Assembly: GCA_934247335.1 (NCBI GenBank)
Contig: CAKQJJ010000108.1
Location: 1-5,661 of the forward strand
Direction of reading: 5' to 3'
Length of the DNA stretch: 5,661 nucleotides
From: an uncultured Clostridia bacterium
GTDB lineage: Bacteria; Bacillota; Clostridia; Christensenellales; Pumilibacteraceae
Positions 1 to 5,661 of the stretch are shown here, one piece after another. Under the pieces are notes generated by a model. It did no database searches, was not told the origin of the DNA, and worked only from the letters and a program-made list of their open reading frames with translations. Position numbers and translations under genes: made by a program. Positions within the stretch are counted from its first letter, which is position 1. Every line of letters begins with the position of its first letter.

Positions 1-563
1 GATATCGTCTACGAAGGCGTGCCGTCGAGTATGGTTATCTATGCTCCGTCGGGCGTAACGAAATACAATCTCGGAAAAGATTCCGTAGATTTGCTCTATG
101 TCGGTAAAACCTATTCGCTCAATCTTGCAATGGATAACATTTTTCATAGTGTAGGTAGTAATTTCAACGACTTTACTGTTACCGTTTCTGGCGTAGGATC
201 TGTTACTTGCGGTACTTATTCTCAATCTGCCAGAGGTGCAGGTTGGAGTTCTCACAGTAATGTTGTCGATTTCAGTAAAATTGCAAAAGAATTCGTAACT
301 TGTTCGACTTCCGGTAATACGTTTTCAATTAACGTAACTAAGTCATTTTACGATTATTACGAATCCAAGGAAACAAAAATAGTTGAAGGCAACGGCGAAA
401 CGACTACTTACACTAATAAACTGTATTCTCTTAACACCGATTCCAACCGTATTTGATTGTTAAGGTTCAGCATAAGACACTCGGATTCTCCGCGCAGTAT
501 AAGTTTTTTATCGGCGAGGAAGTAAGCAAGGTTACTACGAGTAAGGCAACCATCACGTTTTAA
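1..563 (+). pseudogene. Frameshifted 3' part of an N-anchored Ig-like surface protein, paralogue of the next gene
   Basis: The reading frame is open from the first base of the window (DIVYEGVPSS...), so the gene begins upstream. The GTG at 19 is only an internal valine codon. The frame stops at TGA 454-456. The frame beginning at 450 then continues without a stop to TAA 561-563, and that continuation matches the ends of the two following genes. The intact gene therefore most likely had one more base between about 435 and 453. What is visible is a beta-rich domain that aligns with residues about 161-363 of the next protein: GKTYSLNLAMDNIF here against NKTYNFDIALDNIF there, then a Gly/Ser/Thr-rich stretch and a Tyr-rich segment (FYDYYES against ESYYSS). 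DIVYEG probably closes an upstream Ig-like domain. A membrane anchor is expected upstream but cannot be seen. The function is unknown. The lesion may be a real mutation or a sequencing/assembly error. Confidence 0.8.
435..456 (+). other. Frameshift site (apparent one-base deletion)
   Basis: Frame 1 ends in ...TDSNRI then TGA at 454. Reading from 450 instead gives YLIVKVQHKT..., which continues to TAA 561. The alternative frame has its own stop at 432-434, so the shift must lie between about 435 and 453. Inserting one base between CG (448-449) and TAT (450-452) restores ...SNRYLIVKV. There is no X XXY YYZ slippery heptamer or homopolymer run here, so programmed slippage is unlikely. Confidence 0.8.
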
Positions 564-568
564 GGAGG
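562..568 (+). promoter_or_regulatory. Ribosome binding site of the 363-aa gene
   Basis: AAGGAGG lies 8 nt before ATG 577 and overlaps the TAA (561-563) of the preceding gene's restored frame. This implies the two genes are co-transcribed and that 561 is the true original end of the upstream gene. Confidence 0.75.
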
Positions 569-576
569 CATAAGAT

Positions 577-1668
577 ATGACTATCGAAAAAAGAAAGGCA
601 ATAAAACTCACGGCTATCGTTCTTACAGTTCTTACGATTTTTGCGGCAATATTTACAGCGATATATTTCGTAAAGCAGGACGCTCCCATTGCGGATAACA
701 CATTAAACGTTGAAACCGAAAACGGGTTCGATAATACAAAAACCTACGCTATGCCCGAAACGATGGCGTTTACAGCAAAAAGTTTAGCGGCGGCACAAGC
801 GAACGGACAGACAGTGGACGTAAAAATCAAGGCAAGCATTTCGCCTTGGGACGCGGCAAATCAGGCAGTTGACTATTCTATCGCTTGGGGCGTTGCTCCC
901 ACTCACGGTAAAGAAGACGTAGCCGATTACGTTATCGTTACGCAGGACGCAGACGGTTCTCTTACGGCGACGATTTCCTGCAAAAAGGCTTTCGATTCGG
1001 ATAAAATTGTTGTTACCGTTACCACTCGCGACGGCGGATATACGGCAAAATGCACGGTATCATTTGTAGGTGTTGCAAACAGTATTGTGATAAGCAATTC
1101 GACGCTTAATCCTATCAGCGACAGTAACCGTGGCGTATATTACCAACTCGGAACGAATAAAACCTACAATTTCGATATTGCACTTGATAACATTTTCGGC
1201 AAAGTTGGTTCGCAAAATCTGACGGTAACGCTCGGCGGTAGCGGCTCGTTGTATTTTGGAAAAGAATTTGTTGATGGTAGTAGCGGTATGGCGTCCTTTT
1301 CGGATATGAGCCAAAAATCTATGGCAGATATGGTAAATAGTTTTATTTCTTCTGCCACTATTTCCGGAAACACTCTTACGCTGAAAACAGGTTCAAAAGT
1401 GATTGAAAGTTACTATTCTTCTGCTGAAAACGACGAATACGGCTTAGGCACAACCTACAACGACCGTTACGTTTTTGAAGATGAATACGGACTTACCGGC
1501 GGCAAAGATTTTGAAAAGAACGGAAAAGCAAATACCGCCGCCCTTCCTTCGTGTTATTTCACCGTAACGGTTAAGGATACTGTAAGCGGAATTTCCGAAA
1601 CAATCAAAGTTTGGCTTGTTACTTCCGTCAAAGGCGTAAGCCTTGATAAGACTAACGTTTCTATATAA
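577..1668 (+). CDS. N-anchored surface protein with a BIG2-like Ig domain (363 aa)
   Basis: A membrane anchor (about residues 9-32) follows a basic start (MTIEKRKAIK), which predicts an N-in protein with its bulk outside the cell. Residues about 58-164 look like a bacterial Ig-like (BIG2-type) domain: KIKASISPWDAANQ followed by VDYSIAWG, then GSLTATISCKKAF, KIVVTVTTRDGG and TAKCTVSF. Cys135 and Cys159 could pair. Residues about 165-363 form a second beta-rich domain that aligns with the frameshifted upstream gene, sharing NKTYNFDIALDNIF and a Tyr-rich region. The last 37 residues form the tail shared with genes 1 and 3 and end VKGVSLDKTNVSI, which resembles the opening strand of a BIG2 domain. 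The start is supported by AAGGAGG 8 nt upstream. BIG2 domains generally occur in surface and phage adhesion proteins. The specific role is unknown; a structural subunit or adhesin is an inference. Confidence 0.8.
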   Translation: MTIEKRKAIKLTAIVLTVLTIFAAIFTAIYFVKQDAPIADNTLNVETENGFDNTKTYAMPETMAFTAKSLAAAQANGQTVDVKIKASISPWDAANQAVDYSIAWGVAPTHGKEDVADYVIVTQDADGSLTATISCKKAFDSDKIVVTVTTRDGGYTAKCTVSFVGVANSIVISNSTLNPISDSNRGVYYQLGTNKTYNFDIALDNIFGKVGSQNLTVTLGGSGSLYFGKEFVDGSSGMASFSDMSQKSMADMVNSFISSATISGNTLTLKTGSKVIESYYSSAENDEYGLGTTYNDRYVFEDEYGLTGGKDFEKNGKANTAALPSCYFTVTVKDTVSGISETIKVWLVTSVKGVSLDKTNVSI

Positions 1669-1680
1669 GAAGCGATTTTC

Positions 1681-1688
1681 GGAGGTGA
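1681..1688 (+). promoter_or_regulatory. Ribosome binding site of the 193-aa gene
   Basis: GGAGGTGA is a near-perfect Shine-Dalgarno sequence just before ATG 1692. Only 23 nt separate this ATG from the preceding stop at 1666-1668, which fits one operon. Confidence 0.75.
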
Positions 1689-1691
1689 GAA

Positions 1692-2273
1692 ATGACGAAT
1701 AAAGCGACAAAAATCATTACTTATATTCTGCTTGTTCTTGCCGTAATAACCGTTATCGGCGTTGTAGCGCACTTTACAAACGGGTTCACGAGCGACTTTA
1801 AGACTTTCTACGTTACTGTTGACGGAAAAGACGTAATGACTTCTTCCGGCGGTTACAAAGTTACACCCGAAAAGCCATTGCAAGTGGACGTGAAATATAC
1901 CTTTAATTTCGCTACCGACGAAACGAAAGACTATTCCGTAAAAATAGTCCCGAACAAGATTGAAAACAGTGATTTTACATACACCGTTGACGGCGAAAGC
2001 AAATCGTTTCAATCCGAAACGGATTTGACGGCTGCGTTTGAAATCGACAAAGGCGAAAAATCTTTTACCGTCAAGCCGAAAGGAAAATCGCTGACCGAAG
2101 TTCTGACTGCGTTTTACGGTAAAGAAGTAACCGATTGCGAAAACAAAGGCTATACGGATATGTTTACGATAATCGTAACGTCGTATAACGGCGAAGCAAG
2201 CGTAAAACTCAATTTCACGGTTGCGGGCAAAGTTACCGGGGTATCGTTCGATCGGGAGGTGATTTTGTTTTGA
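1692..2273 (+). CDS. N-anchored exported protein of unknown function (193 aa)
   Basis: A short basic start (MTNKATK) leads into one membrane span at about residues 8-28, so the rest should face outward. The ectodomain is rich in charged residues and beta strands, with alternating hydrophobics such as FKTFYVTVDGKDVM, VDVKYTFNF and DYSVKIVP. A possible helix (SLTEVLTAFYG, about 133-143) precedes the end. Cys149 is the only cysteine. Residues 157-193 match the ends of the two preceding paralogues without gaps and finish VTGVSFDREVILF. The domain before the tail shows no clear similarity to the paralogues, so this is a smaller relative or a protein that shares only the tail. Its stop overlaps the next gene's TTG start (TTGA, 2270-2273), suggesting coupled translation. 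I do not recognise a named family. A subunit of the same surface assembly as its neighbours is the most likely inference. Confidence 0.78.
   Translation: MTNKATKIITYILLVLAVITVIGVVAHFTNGFTSDFKTFYVTVDGKDVMTSSGGYKVTPEKPLQVDVKYTFNFATDETKDYSVKIVPNKIENSDFTYTVDGESKSFQSETDLTAAFEIDKGEKSFTVKPKGKSLTEVLTAFYGKEVTDCENKGYTDMFTIIVTSYNGEASVKLNFTVAGKVTGVSFDREVILF
2254..2261 (+). promoter_or_regulatory. Ribosome binding site that fixes the TTG start of the 477-aa gene
   Basis: GGGAGGTG inside the end of gene 3 sits about 9-10 nt before TTG 2270. The 477-aa protein has no internal methionine, so there is no later ATG in frame. The TTG also places a basic residue and a full signal peptide correctly. Together these make TTG the convincing start. 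Confidence 0.75.
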
Positions 2274-3703
2274 CGCAAGCGACAAAAACGAGATTAGTAT
2301 CATTCTTTCTCGCTTTTGTCTTGGGAGTATGTGCCGTCATAACCACGGCGGCACAAATCCCTCTTGAGGCAAGGGCGGAAAGTATCACCTATTCGAGCGT
2401 GTTGGACGATTTGAAAAAGGATACTTCGTTTAAGTCGGAAAACTATCCGAACAAAGCCGACGATTATTCTTTACAGATAATCCAACTTGCCGAAAGCGTA
2501 AATAAAGAACTTTTCGTTTACGTCTACCAGCCGAGCGGTAAAGCCAAAGACTTCAAAGCGTCGTCTATCAACATTTCGACCACTATAAACGACAACATTT
2601 CGTATCTGAACTACAAACTCGAACTGTTAAACAGCAGCGGCGTGTTTTACAAATACAAAGTTACAGGGCTTACGGTAAAGGACGAAAGCGTGAGATATTA
2701 CGCTATCAGTTCAATTTATCGTCCCTTCGACGAAAGTATCGACAAACAGGCAAGCGGCGGTAATACCGTAACCGAAGTAAATTATGCGGTCAATAGGCAG
2801 TATGCCTTCGGTTCAATCAACGGCAAACCGTATGTAAATTGTGTGGATATCGAAACAATCGTCGTTACGGATAAGTTCGTAGGTTTCGTAAGGTATAAAG
2901 ACGGTTTCAAACTCTACGTCGGAGCGTGCGACAGCCATTTCGTAGCGTTCAACACGGACAAACCCATAGACAAACTATTGGAAGCGGACGTGTATTATAC
3001 GACACAAAGTTACGATTGGTCTTCCGCTCCCTTTGTCGGGGTAAATGAAACATTCGGGGATAAAGCGGACAAATATGCCTATCTCAAATACACGGATAAG
3101 GTCGAACACACCGGCGGTGGTTTATTTGCGGGAACGTATAAGTGGGACAGAATTCAGACGATTGATGACTTCATTAAGGTCGAAAACCGTGAGAATATCT
3201 ACCATGGCGCAGTTCTTGACGTAAAAACTTCATCGAAACTGACGGACGAAGCCTTAACTGAACTCAAAGGCAAGAAATGGGTGTTGCGTTTTGCCGAAAC
3301 GAATTACTCGTTAAGCGGCTATTCTACAACCGGTTCAACGTTTGAAAGTTATACGCTCGTTGGCGACGTAACTATTCTTCGATTGAAGTTTGAAACAGAC
3401 GGAATTACTTACAATCTCGGCGTGATTGACAACAAGCAAACGGGCGGAAAAGAGCCGTCGAACGAAACGGAAATAGACGTAAGTCTGAACGACAACGGTA
3501 AGACGATTTTATACCTGCTTTTGCTCATTCTTTTAGTCGTTCTCTGCGCTCCTGTTTTGCCTTACGTTTTGCAAGGTGTAGTATGGATAATTACGCTGCC
3601 TGTCAAAGGCGTTTCGGCTCTTATAAAATCAATAAAACGAAGGCGCGCCGAAAAGCGTGTACGAAAAGAATTTGCCGACCGATGGAAGGATATCGAAAAG
3701 TAA
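2270..3703 (+). CDS. Exported protein with signal peptide, large ectodomain and C-terminal membrane anchor (477 aa)
   Basis: The start is TTG, with GGGAGGTG upstream and a 4-nt overlap with gene 3. Residues 1-36 form a signal peptide: a basic start (MTQATKTR), a hydrophobic core and a likely cleavage site after ALA-type residues ARA (34-36). Residues about 37-408 form an ectodomain rich in Tyr, Asp, Lys and short strands, with only two cysteines (191 and 220), which could pair. Residues about 412-444 are strongly hydrophobic (KTILYLLLLILLVVL, then VLQGVVWIITL): one long or two short membrane spans. A very basic tail follows (IKSIKRRRAEKRVRK), predicted to be cytoplasmic. The signal-plus-C-anchor layout and length resemble filamentous phage adsorption proteins (pIII), but no sequence similarity to pIII is evident. 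Other possibilities are a cell-surface receptor-like or assembly-platform protein. The catalytic function, if any, is unknown. It is the last gene before a terminator-like hairpin. Confidence 0.8.
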   Translation: MTQATKTRLVSFFLAFVLGVCAVITTAAQIPLEARAESITYSSVLDDLKKDTSFKSENYPNKADDYSLQIIQLAESVNKELFVYVYQPSGKAKDFKASSINISTTINDNISYLNYKLELLNSSGVFYKYKVTGLTVKDESVRYYAISSIYRPFDESIDKQASGGNTVTEVNYAVNRQYAFGSINGKPYVNCVDIETIVVTDKFVGFVRYKDGFKLYVGACDSHFVAFNTDKPIDKLLEADVYYTTQSYDWSSAPFVGVNETFGDKADKYAYLKYTDKVEHTGGGLFAGTYKWDRIQTIDDFIKVENRENIYHGAVLDVKTSSKLTDEALTELKGKKWVLRFAETNYSLSGYSTTGSTFESYTLVGDVTILRLKFETDGITYNLGVIDNKQTGGKEPSNETEIDVSLNDNGKTILYLLLLILLVVLCAPVLPYVLQGVVWIITLPVKGVSALIKSIKRRRAEKRVRKEFADRWKDIEK

Positions 3704-3715
3704 AAACAAACGAAA

Positions 3716-3756
3716 AATGCCGGCGGATCTGATTGGTTCGTCGGCATTATTTTTAT
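3716..3756 (+). terminator. Probable intrinsic terminator between the surface-protein genes and the ATPase genes
   Basis: The arms AATGCCGGCG (3716-3725) and CGTCGGCATT (3739-3748) pair over 10 bp with one G.U pair. The loop sequence (3726-3738) can add about four weaker pairs. A T-rich stretch, ATTTTTATT, follows. An A-rich stretch precedes the stem, so the hairpin might also work on the minus strand. It starts 12 nt after the stop of the 477-aa gene. Because the ATPase genes follow on the same strand, it may act as a partial terminator that lowers their expression. Confidence 0.7.
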
Positions 3757-3766
3757 TAACTAAAAT

Positions 3767-3772
3767 AAGGAG
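3767..3772 (+). promoter_or_regulatory. Ribosome binding site that fixes the start of the 47-aa gene
   Basis: AAGGAG lies 7 nt before ATG 3780. The same frame is open further upstream, to a GTG at 3657, but that lies inside the 477-aa gene and has no comparable site. The extension would also read through the terminator hairpin. ATG 3780 is therefore the start. Confidence 0.75.
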
Positions 3773-3779
3773 TTTTATA

Positions 3780-3923
3780 ATGAAAATAGTAAAAAGGATA
3801 ATGGTAGTTTTACTGCTATTTGTAACGATTTTGGCGGTAAGTTATTTCATCTATACGGCGAAACAAATATCGTCCGAAAACACGGTTTCGGGGGTGGCTT
3901 ATGAAGTGGCAACGACGGTTTAA
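3780..3923 (+). CDS. Small single-span membrane protein (47 aa)
   Basis: The product is a basic start (MKIVKR), one membrane span at about residues 7-25 (IMVVLLLFVTILAVSYFIY) and a short polar tail ending VAYEVATTV. The start is set by AAGGAG 7 nt upstream. The last 23 nt overlap the start of the ATPase gene in another frame, so translation of the two is probably coupled. It has no recognisable family signature; proteins this small carry little. Options include a minor or major coat-like subunit if the region is phage-like, a small partner of the ATPase, or a lipid-embedded regulator. There is no charged C-terminal DNA-binding patch like that of classic pVIII coat proteins, which argues against a simple pVIII equivalent. 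Confidence 0.72.
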   Translation: MKIVKRIMVVLLLFVTILAVSYFIYTAKQISSENTVSGVAYEVATTV

Positions 3924-5661
3924 TATTACGCTCACGATAGCCTTTACAACGGCATTTATTTTACTCGGAGTGTTCGTGTTTGGAGTTTCCTATCAGCGTG
4001 TTTTTGAGGCTTTAATCGACTTATACGGCGGTCTTAAGCATTATTTCTGCGTATTGTTCGGTCTGTCTACAAACGGTTTGCCGAGCGTAACGGACTATTC
4101 AAAAGTTATGGACCGGACGGTAATTTTGCCGTCGGATTTCGAGAGTTTTAAGGTCAATGCGACGACGTATTTTTCAATGCTTTTCAGCAAAGAAAATTTC
4201 TTATCGTGGTTATCTGTGGTAGGAACGAATGCAAGCGTTTGGGTAAAGGTTTTAACCATACTTTTGCCGTGTGTTATAGTGCTTATAATCGTAATAAAAC
4301 GGCTATACGCAAGCGGCAACACAAAGCACAACGTAGACACGATTCCTTTGCGTGTGTTTAAGAAAATATCTGCCGTAACGTATCAGCCGACGAAGCGGTT
4401 TGTATGCGGGTATATAGACTTCTTGCGCGAGCATTCGTGGATATGGATTTCGTGGACGGTTATGTGGGCGTTGCACTTAAATATCGCAAGTATCGTAATA
4501 GAATTTTTCGCCTACTACTTCTTCTTTGCGGTATCATTCCGAGCGGATACGATATACACGCAATTTGTAAAACTCGCGCGAGATCTGCAACCGTTTTTCA
4601 GGTTCTTTCCGTGGTGGTCGCTCCTTATTATTTGCTATGTTTTGTTCAAGCGTTGGCGTAAAAAGGTTGCGCTTAACAAATTACGCAAATGCGAAGCGAA
4701 GAATTGCGGGTTTATAAACGCGTTGCCTATCGTTTCGATGACGTGCGGCAGTATGGGTAAGCGAAAAACTACAATGATAACGGATATGACGTTATCCCAA
4801 GAAGTAATGTTCAGGCAAAAGGCGTTTGAGATATTGCAGAAAGCAGATATGAAATTCCCGTATTTCCCGTGGATATGCTTTGAAAAAGAACTCGCCGCGT
4901 GTATGGAATACGGAACGGTATATAACCTCGCAACGGTCAAAGAATGGGTAAAACTCAAACGCAGTAGATACGAAAAACACGGCAATGCGTTGTGGCAATT
5001 ATACGGATATGACTGTCAAAGATACGGTCTTACATACGACGACGCACTTAAAACGAGCGAATTATTCGACATTTTGGAAACGTATGCACAGGCGTTTTTC
5101 ATATACGCTTTGCAAACGAGCCTTATCGTGGCGAACTACTCCATACGGACGGACAACCGCTTACTGTCGGAAGATAATTTCCCGCTGTGGGCGTTGGACT
5201 TTTTCTCGGAAGGACAAAGGCGTAGCAGACACTCACATATTCTAGACTTCGACGTGTTAAGGCTCGGCAAAAAGGTGCTTGAAAATAATCCGCGTGCTGG
5301 AAGTTTCGAGTTCGGCGTTGTTGCCATAACTGAAATAGGTAAAGAACGCGGAAACAATCTCGAGTTAAAAGAAATCAAGAAAAATGTAACCGAAACGAAT
5401 CAGAAAAACGACCTGTTCAATTCGTGGCTCAAAATGTGCCGACATTCCGCAACGGTAGATAATTTTCCGTTCATAAAAGTGTTTACGGACGAACAACGCC
5501 CCGAAAGTTGGGGTGCTGACGCTCGCGACCTTTGCGACATTGTAAATCTCGTTTCTGCCGGGGATACGAAACTTGCTCTGCCGTTTTACACGATAGAAGA
5601 TATGCTGTCCGAAATAGCGTTTAATCGCTTTATAGCCTTATATTATGATTTTCGTTATCGT
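3901..5661 (+). CDS. Membrane P-loop ATPase, Zot-like / HerA-FtsK class (3'-truncated by the window)
   Basis: The frame is open from ATG 3901 to the window end (587 residues, no stop). GGGGGTGG (about 3890-3897) is a weak ribosome site; overlap with the 47-aa gene suggests coupling. Hydrophobic spans lie at about 9-30, 112-133, 178-212 (one or two) and 236-250, followed by a basic stretch (FKRWRKK). The motor domain starts at about 270. GSMGKRKTT (283-291) occupies the Walker A position. SLIVANYSIRTD (407-418) resembles the strand after the P-loop in Zot-type motors. FGVVAITEIG (471-480) looks like Walker B with Glu478. KMCRHSATVD (511-520) and DEQRPES (530-536), then ARDLCDIVNL, resemble the Zot RH...D and Q-sensor region. 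Zot/pI proteins drive filamentous phage extrusion, and related ATPases pump DNA. Here the spans precede the motor, unlike classic Zot. A VirD4/TraG-type coupling protein is the main alternative. The missing third P-loop glycine (Arg288) is odd. Confidence 0.68.
   Translation, partial: MKWQRRFNITLTIAFTTAFILLGVFVFGVSYQRVFEALIDLYGGLKHYFCVLFGLSTNGLPSVTDYSKVMDRTVILPSDFESFKVNATTYFSMLFSKENFLSWLSVVGTNASVWVKVLTILLPCVIVLIIVIKRLYASGNTKHNVDTIPLRVFKKISAVTYQPTKRFVCGYIDFLREHSWIWISWTVMWALHLNIASIVIEFFAYYFFFAVSFRADTIYTQFVKLARDLQPFFRFFPWWSLLIICYVLFKRWRKKVALNKLRKCEAKNCGFINALPIVSMTCGSMGKRKTTMITDMTLSQEVMFRQKAFEILQKADMKFPYFPWICFEKELAACMEYGTVYNLATVKEWVKLKRSRYEKHGNALWQLYGYDCQRYGLTYDDALKTSELFDILETYAQAFFIYALQTSLIVANYSIRTDNRLLSEDNFPLWALDFFSEGQRRSRHSHILDFDVLRLGKKVLENNPRAGSFEFGVVAITEIGKERGNNLELKEIKKNVTETNQKNDLFNSWLKMCRHSATVDNFPFIKVFTDEQRPESWGADARDLCDIVNLVSAGDTKLALPFYTIEDMLSEIAFNRFIALYYDFRYR

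Noticed and set aside
19..456. GTG at 19 as the real start of the first gene
   Set aside because: The frame is open to the window edge, no ribosome site precedes 19, and the encoded region aligns to the middle of the paralogue at 577-1668.
454..456. TGA read as tryptophan or selenocysteine
   Set aside because: Read-through in the same frame gives sequence unlike the paralogues and soon stops. The other frame matches them gap-free, and TGA is a genuine stop for gene 3.
435..456. Programmed ribosomal frameshift
   Set aside because: No slippery heptamer or homopolymer lies in the allowed interval, and I see no obvious stimulatory hairpin.
408..701. 97-codon minus-strand open frame across the gene 1-gene 2 junction
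   Set aside because: It is the complement of the gene 1 tail and of the gene 2 membrane anchor. No ribosome site or conserved feature supports it.
1554..2303. 249-codon open frame on the minus strand
   Set aside because: It lies opposite gene 3 and the ends of genes 2 and 4, which have ribosome sites, membrane anchors and conserved tails. The minus-strand product is low-complexity (Phe/Arg/Tyr-rich) with no domain sense.
3733..3766. Promoter-like TTGGTT and TAAAAT before the 47-aa gene
   Set aside because: The spacing is about 22 bp, too wide for a standard sigma-A promoter, and the -35-like part is inside the terminator hairpin loop.
4404..4661. 85-codon plus-strand open frame inside the ATPase gene
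   Set aside because: It is out of frame with the long ATPase reading frame, which shows continuous membrane spans and motor motifs across this stretch.

Overview
The window reads as one strand of compact, co-directional genes, all on the plus strand, that encode membrane-anchored or exported proteins plus a large membrane ATPase. The genes have strong Shine-Dalgarno sequences (AAGGAGG, GGAGGTGA, GGGAGGTG, AAGGAG), TGA is a real stop, one gene starts with TTG, and base composition is moderate in GC. This fits a Gram-positive Firmicute, probably a gut-type Clostridia-like bacterium, and an accessory or mobile region of its genome. The organism and element type are inferences; no integrase, relaxase, replication gene or attachment site lies in the window.

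Layout. (1) 1-563: the 3' part of a surface-protein gene, interrupted by a single-base frameshift near 435-456. (2) 577-1668: a 363-aa paralogue with an N-terminal membrane anchor, an Ig-like (BIG2-like) domain and a second beta-rich domain. (3) 1692-2273: a 193-aa N-anchored protein. Its last 37 residues align without gaps to the ends of the first two. (4) 2270-3703: a 477-aa protein with a signal peptide, a large ectodomain, a C-terminal membrane anchor and a basic cytoplasmic tail; it starts with TTG and overlaps gene 3 by 4 nt. (5) A probable intrinsic terminator at 3716-3756. (6) 3780-3923: a 47-aa single-span membrane protein. (7) 3901 to the window end: a P-loop ATPase with four or five N-terminal membrane spans and a motor domain that looks like the Zot (filamentous-phage pI) / HerA-FtsK class. 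It overlaps gene 6 by 23 nt and runs off the window.

How the genes may work together. The set is three N-anchored beta-domain proteins, one large exported C-anchored protein, one tiny membrane protein and one membrane ATPase. It could build or extrude a cell-surface assembly. The closest analogy I can offer is a filamentous-phage-like (inovirus-like) or conjugation-like export machine. None of the surface proteins can be assigned a known function from sequence alone. Two features suggest either decay or sequence error: the frameshift in the first gene, and an arginine (codon CGA, one base from GGA) in place of the last conserved glycine of the ATPase P-loop.

The most unusual pattern is the shared 37-residue C-terminal end of genes 1-3. 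Each gene stops right after a strand resembling the first strand of a BIG2 Ig-like domain, with no domain following it.
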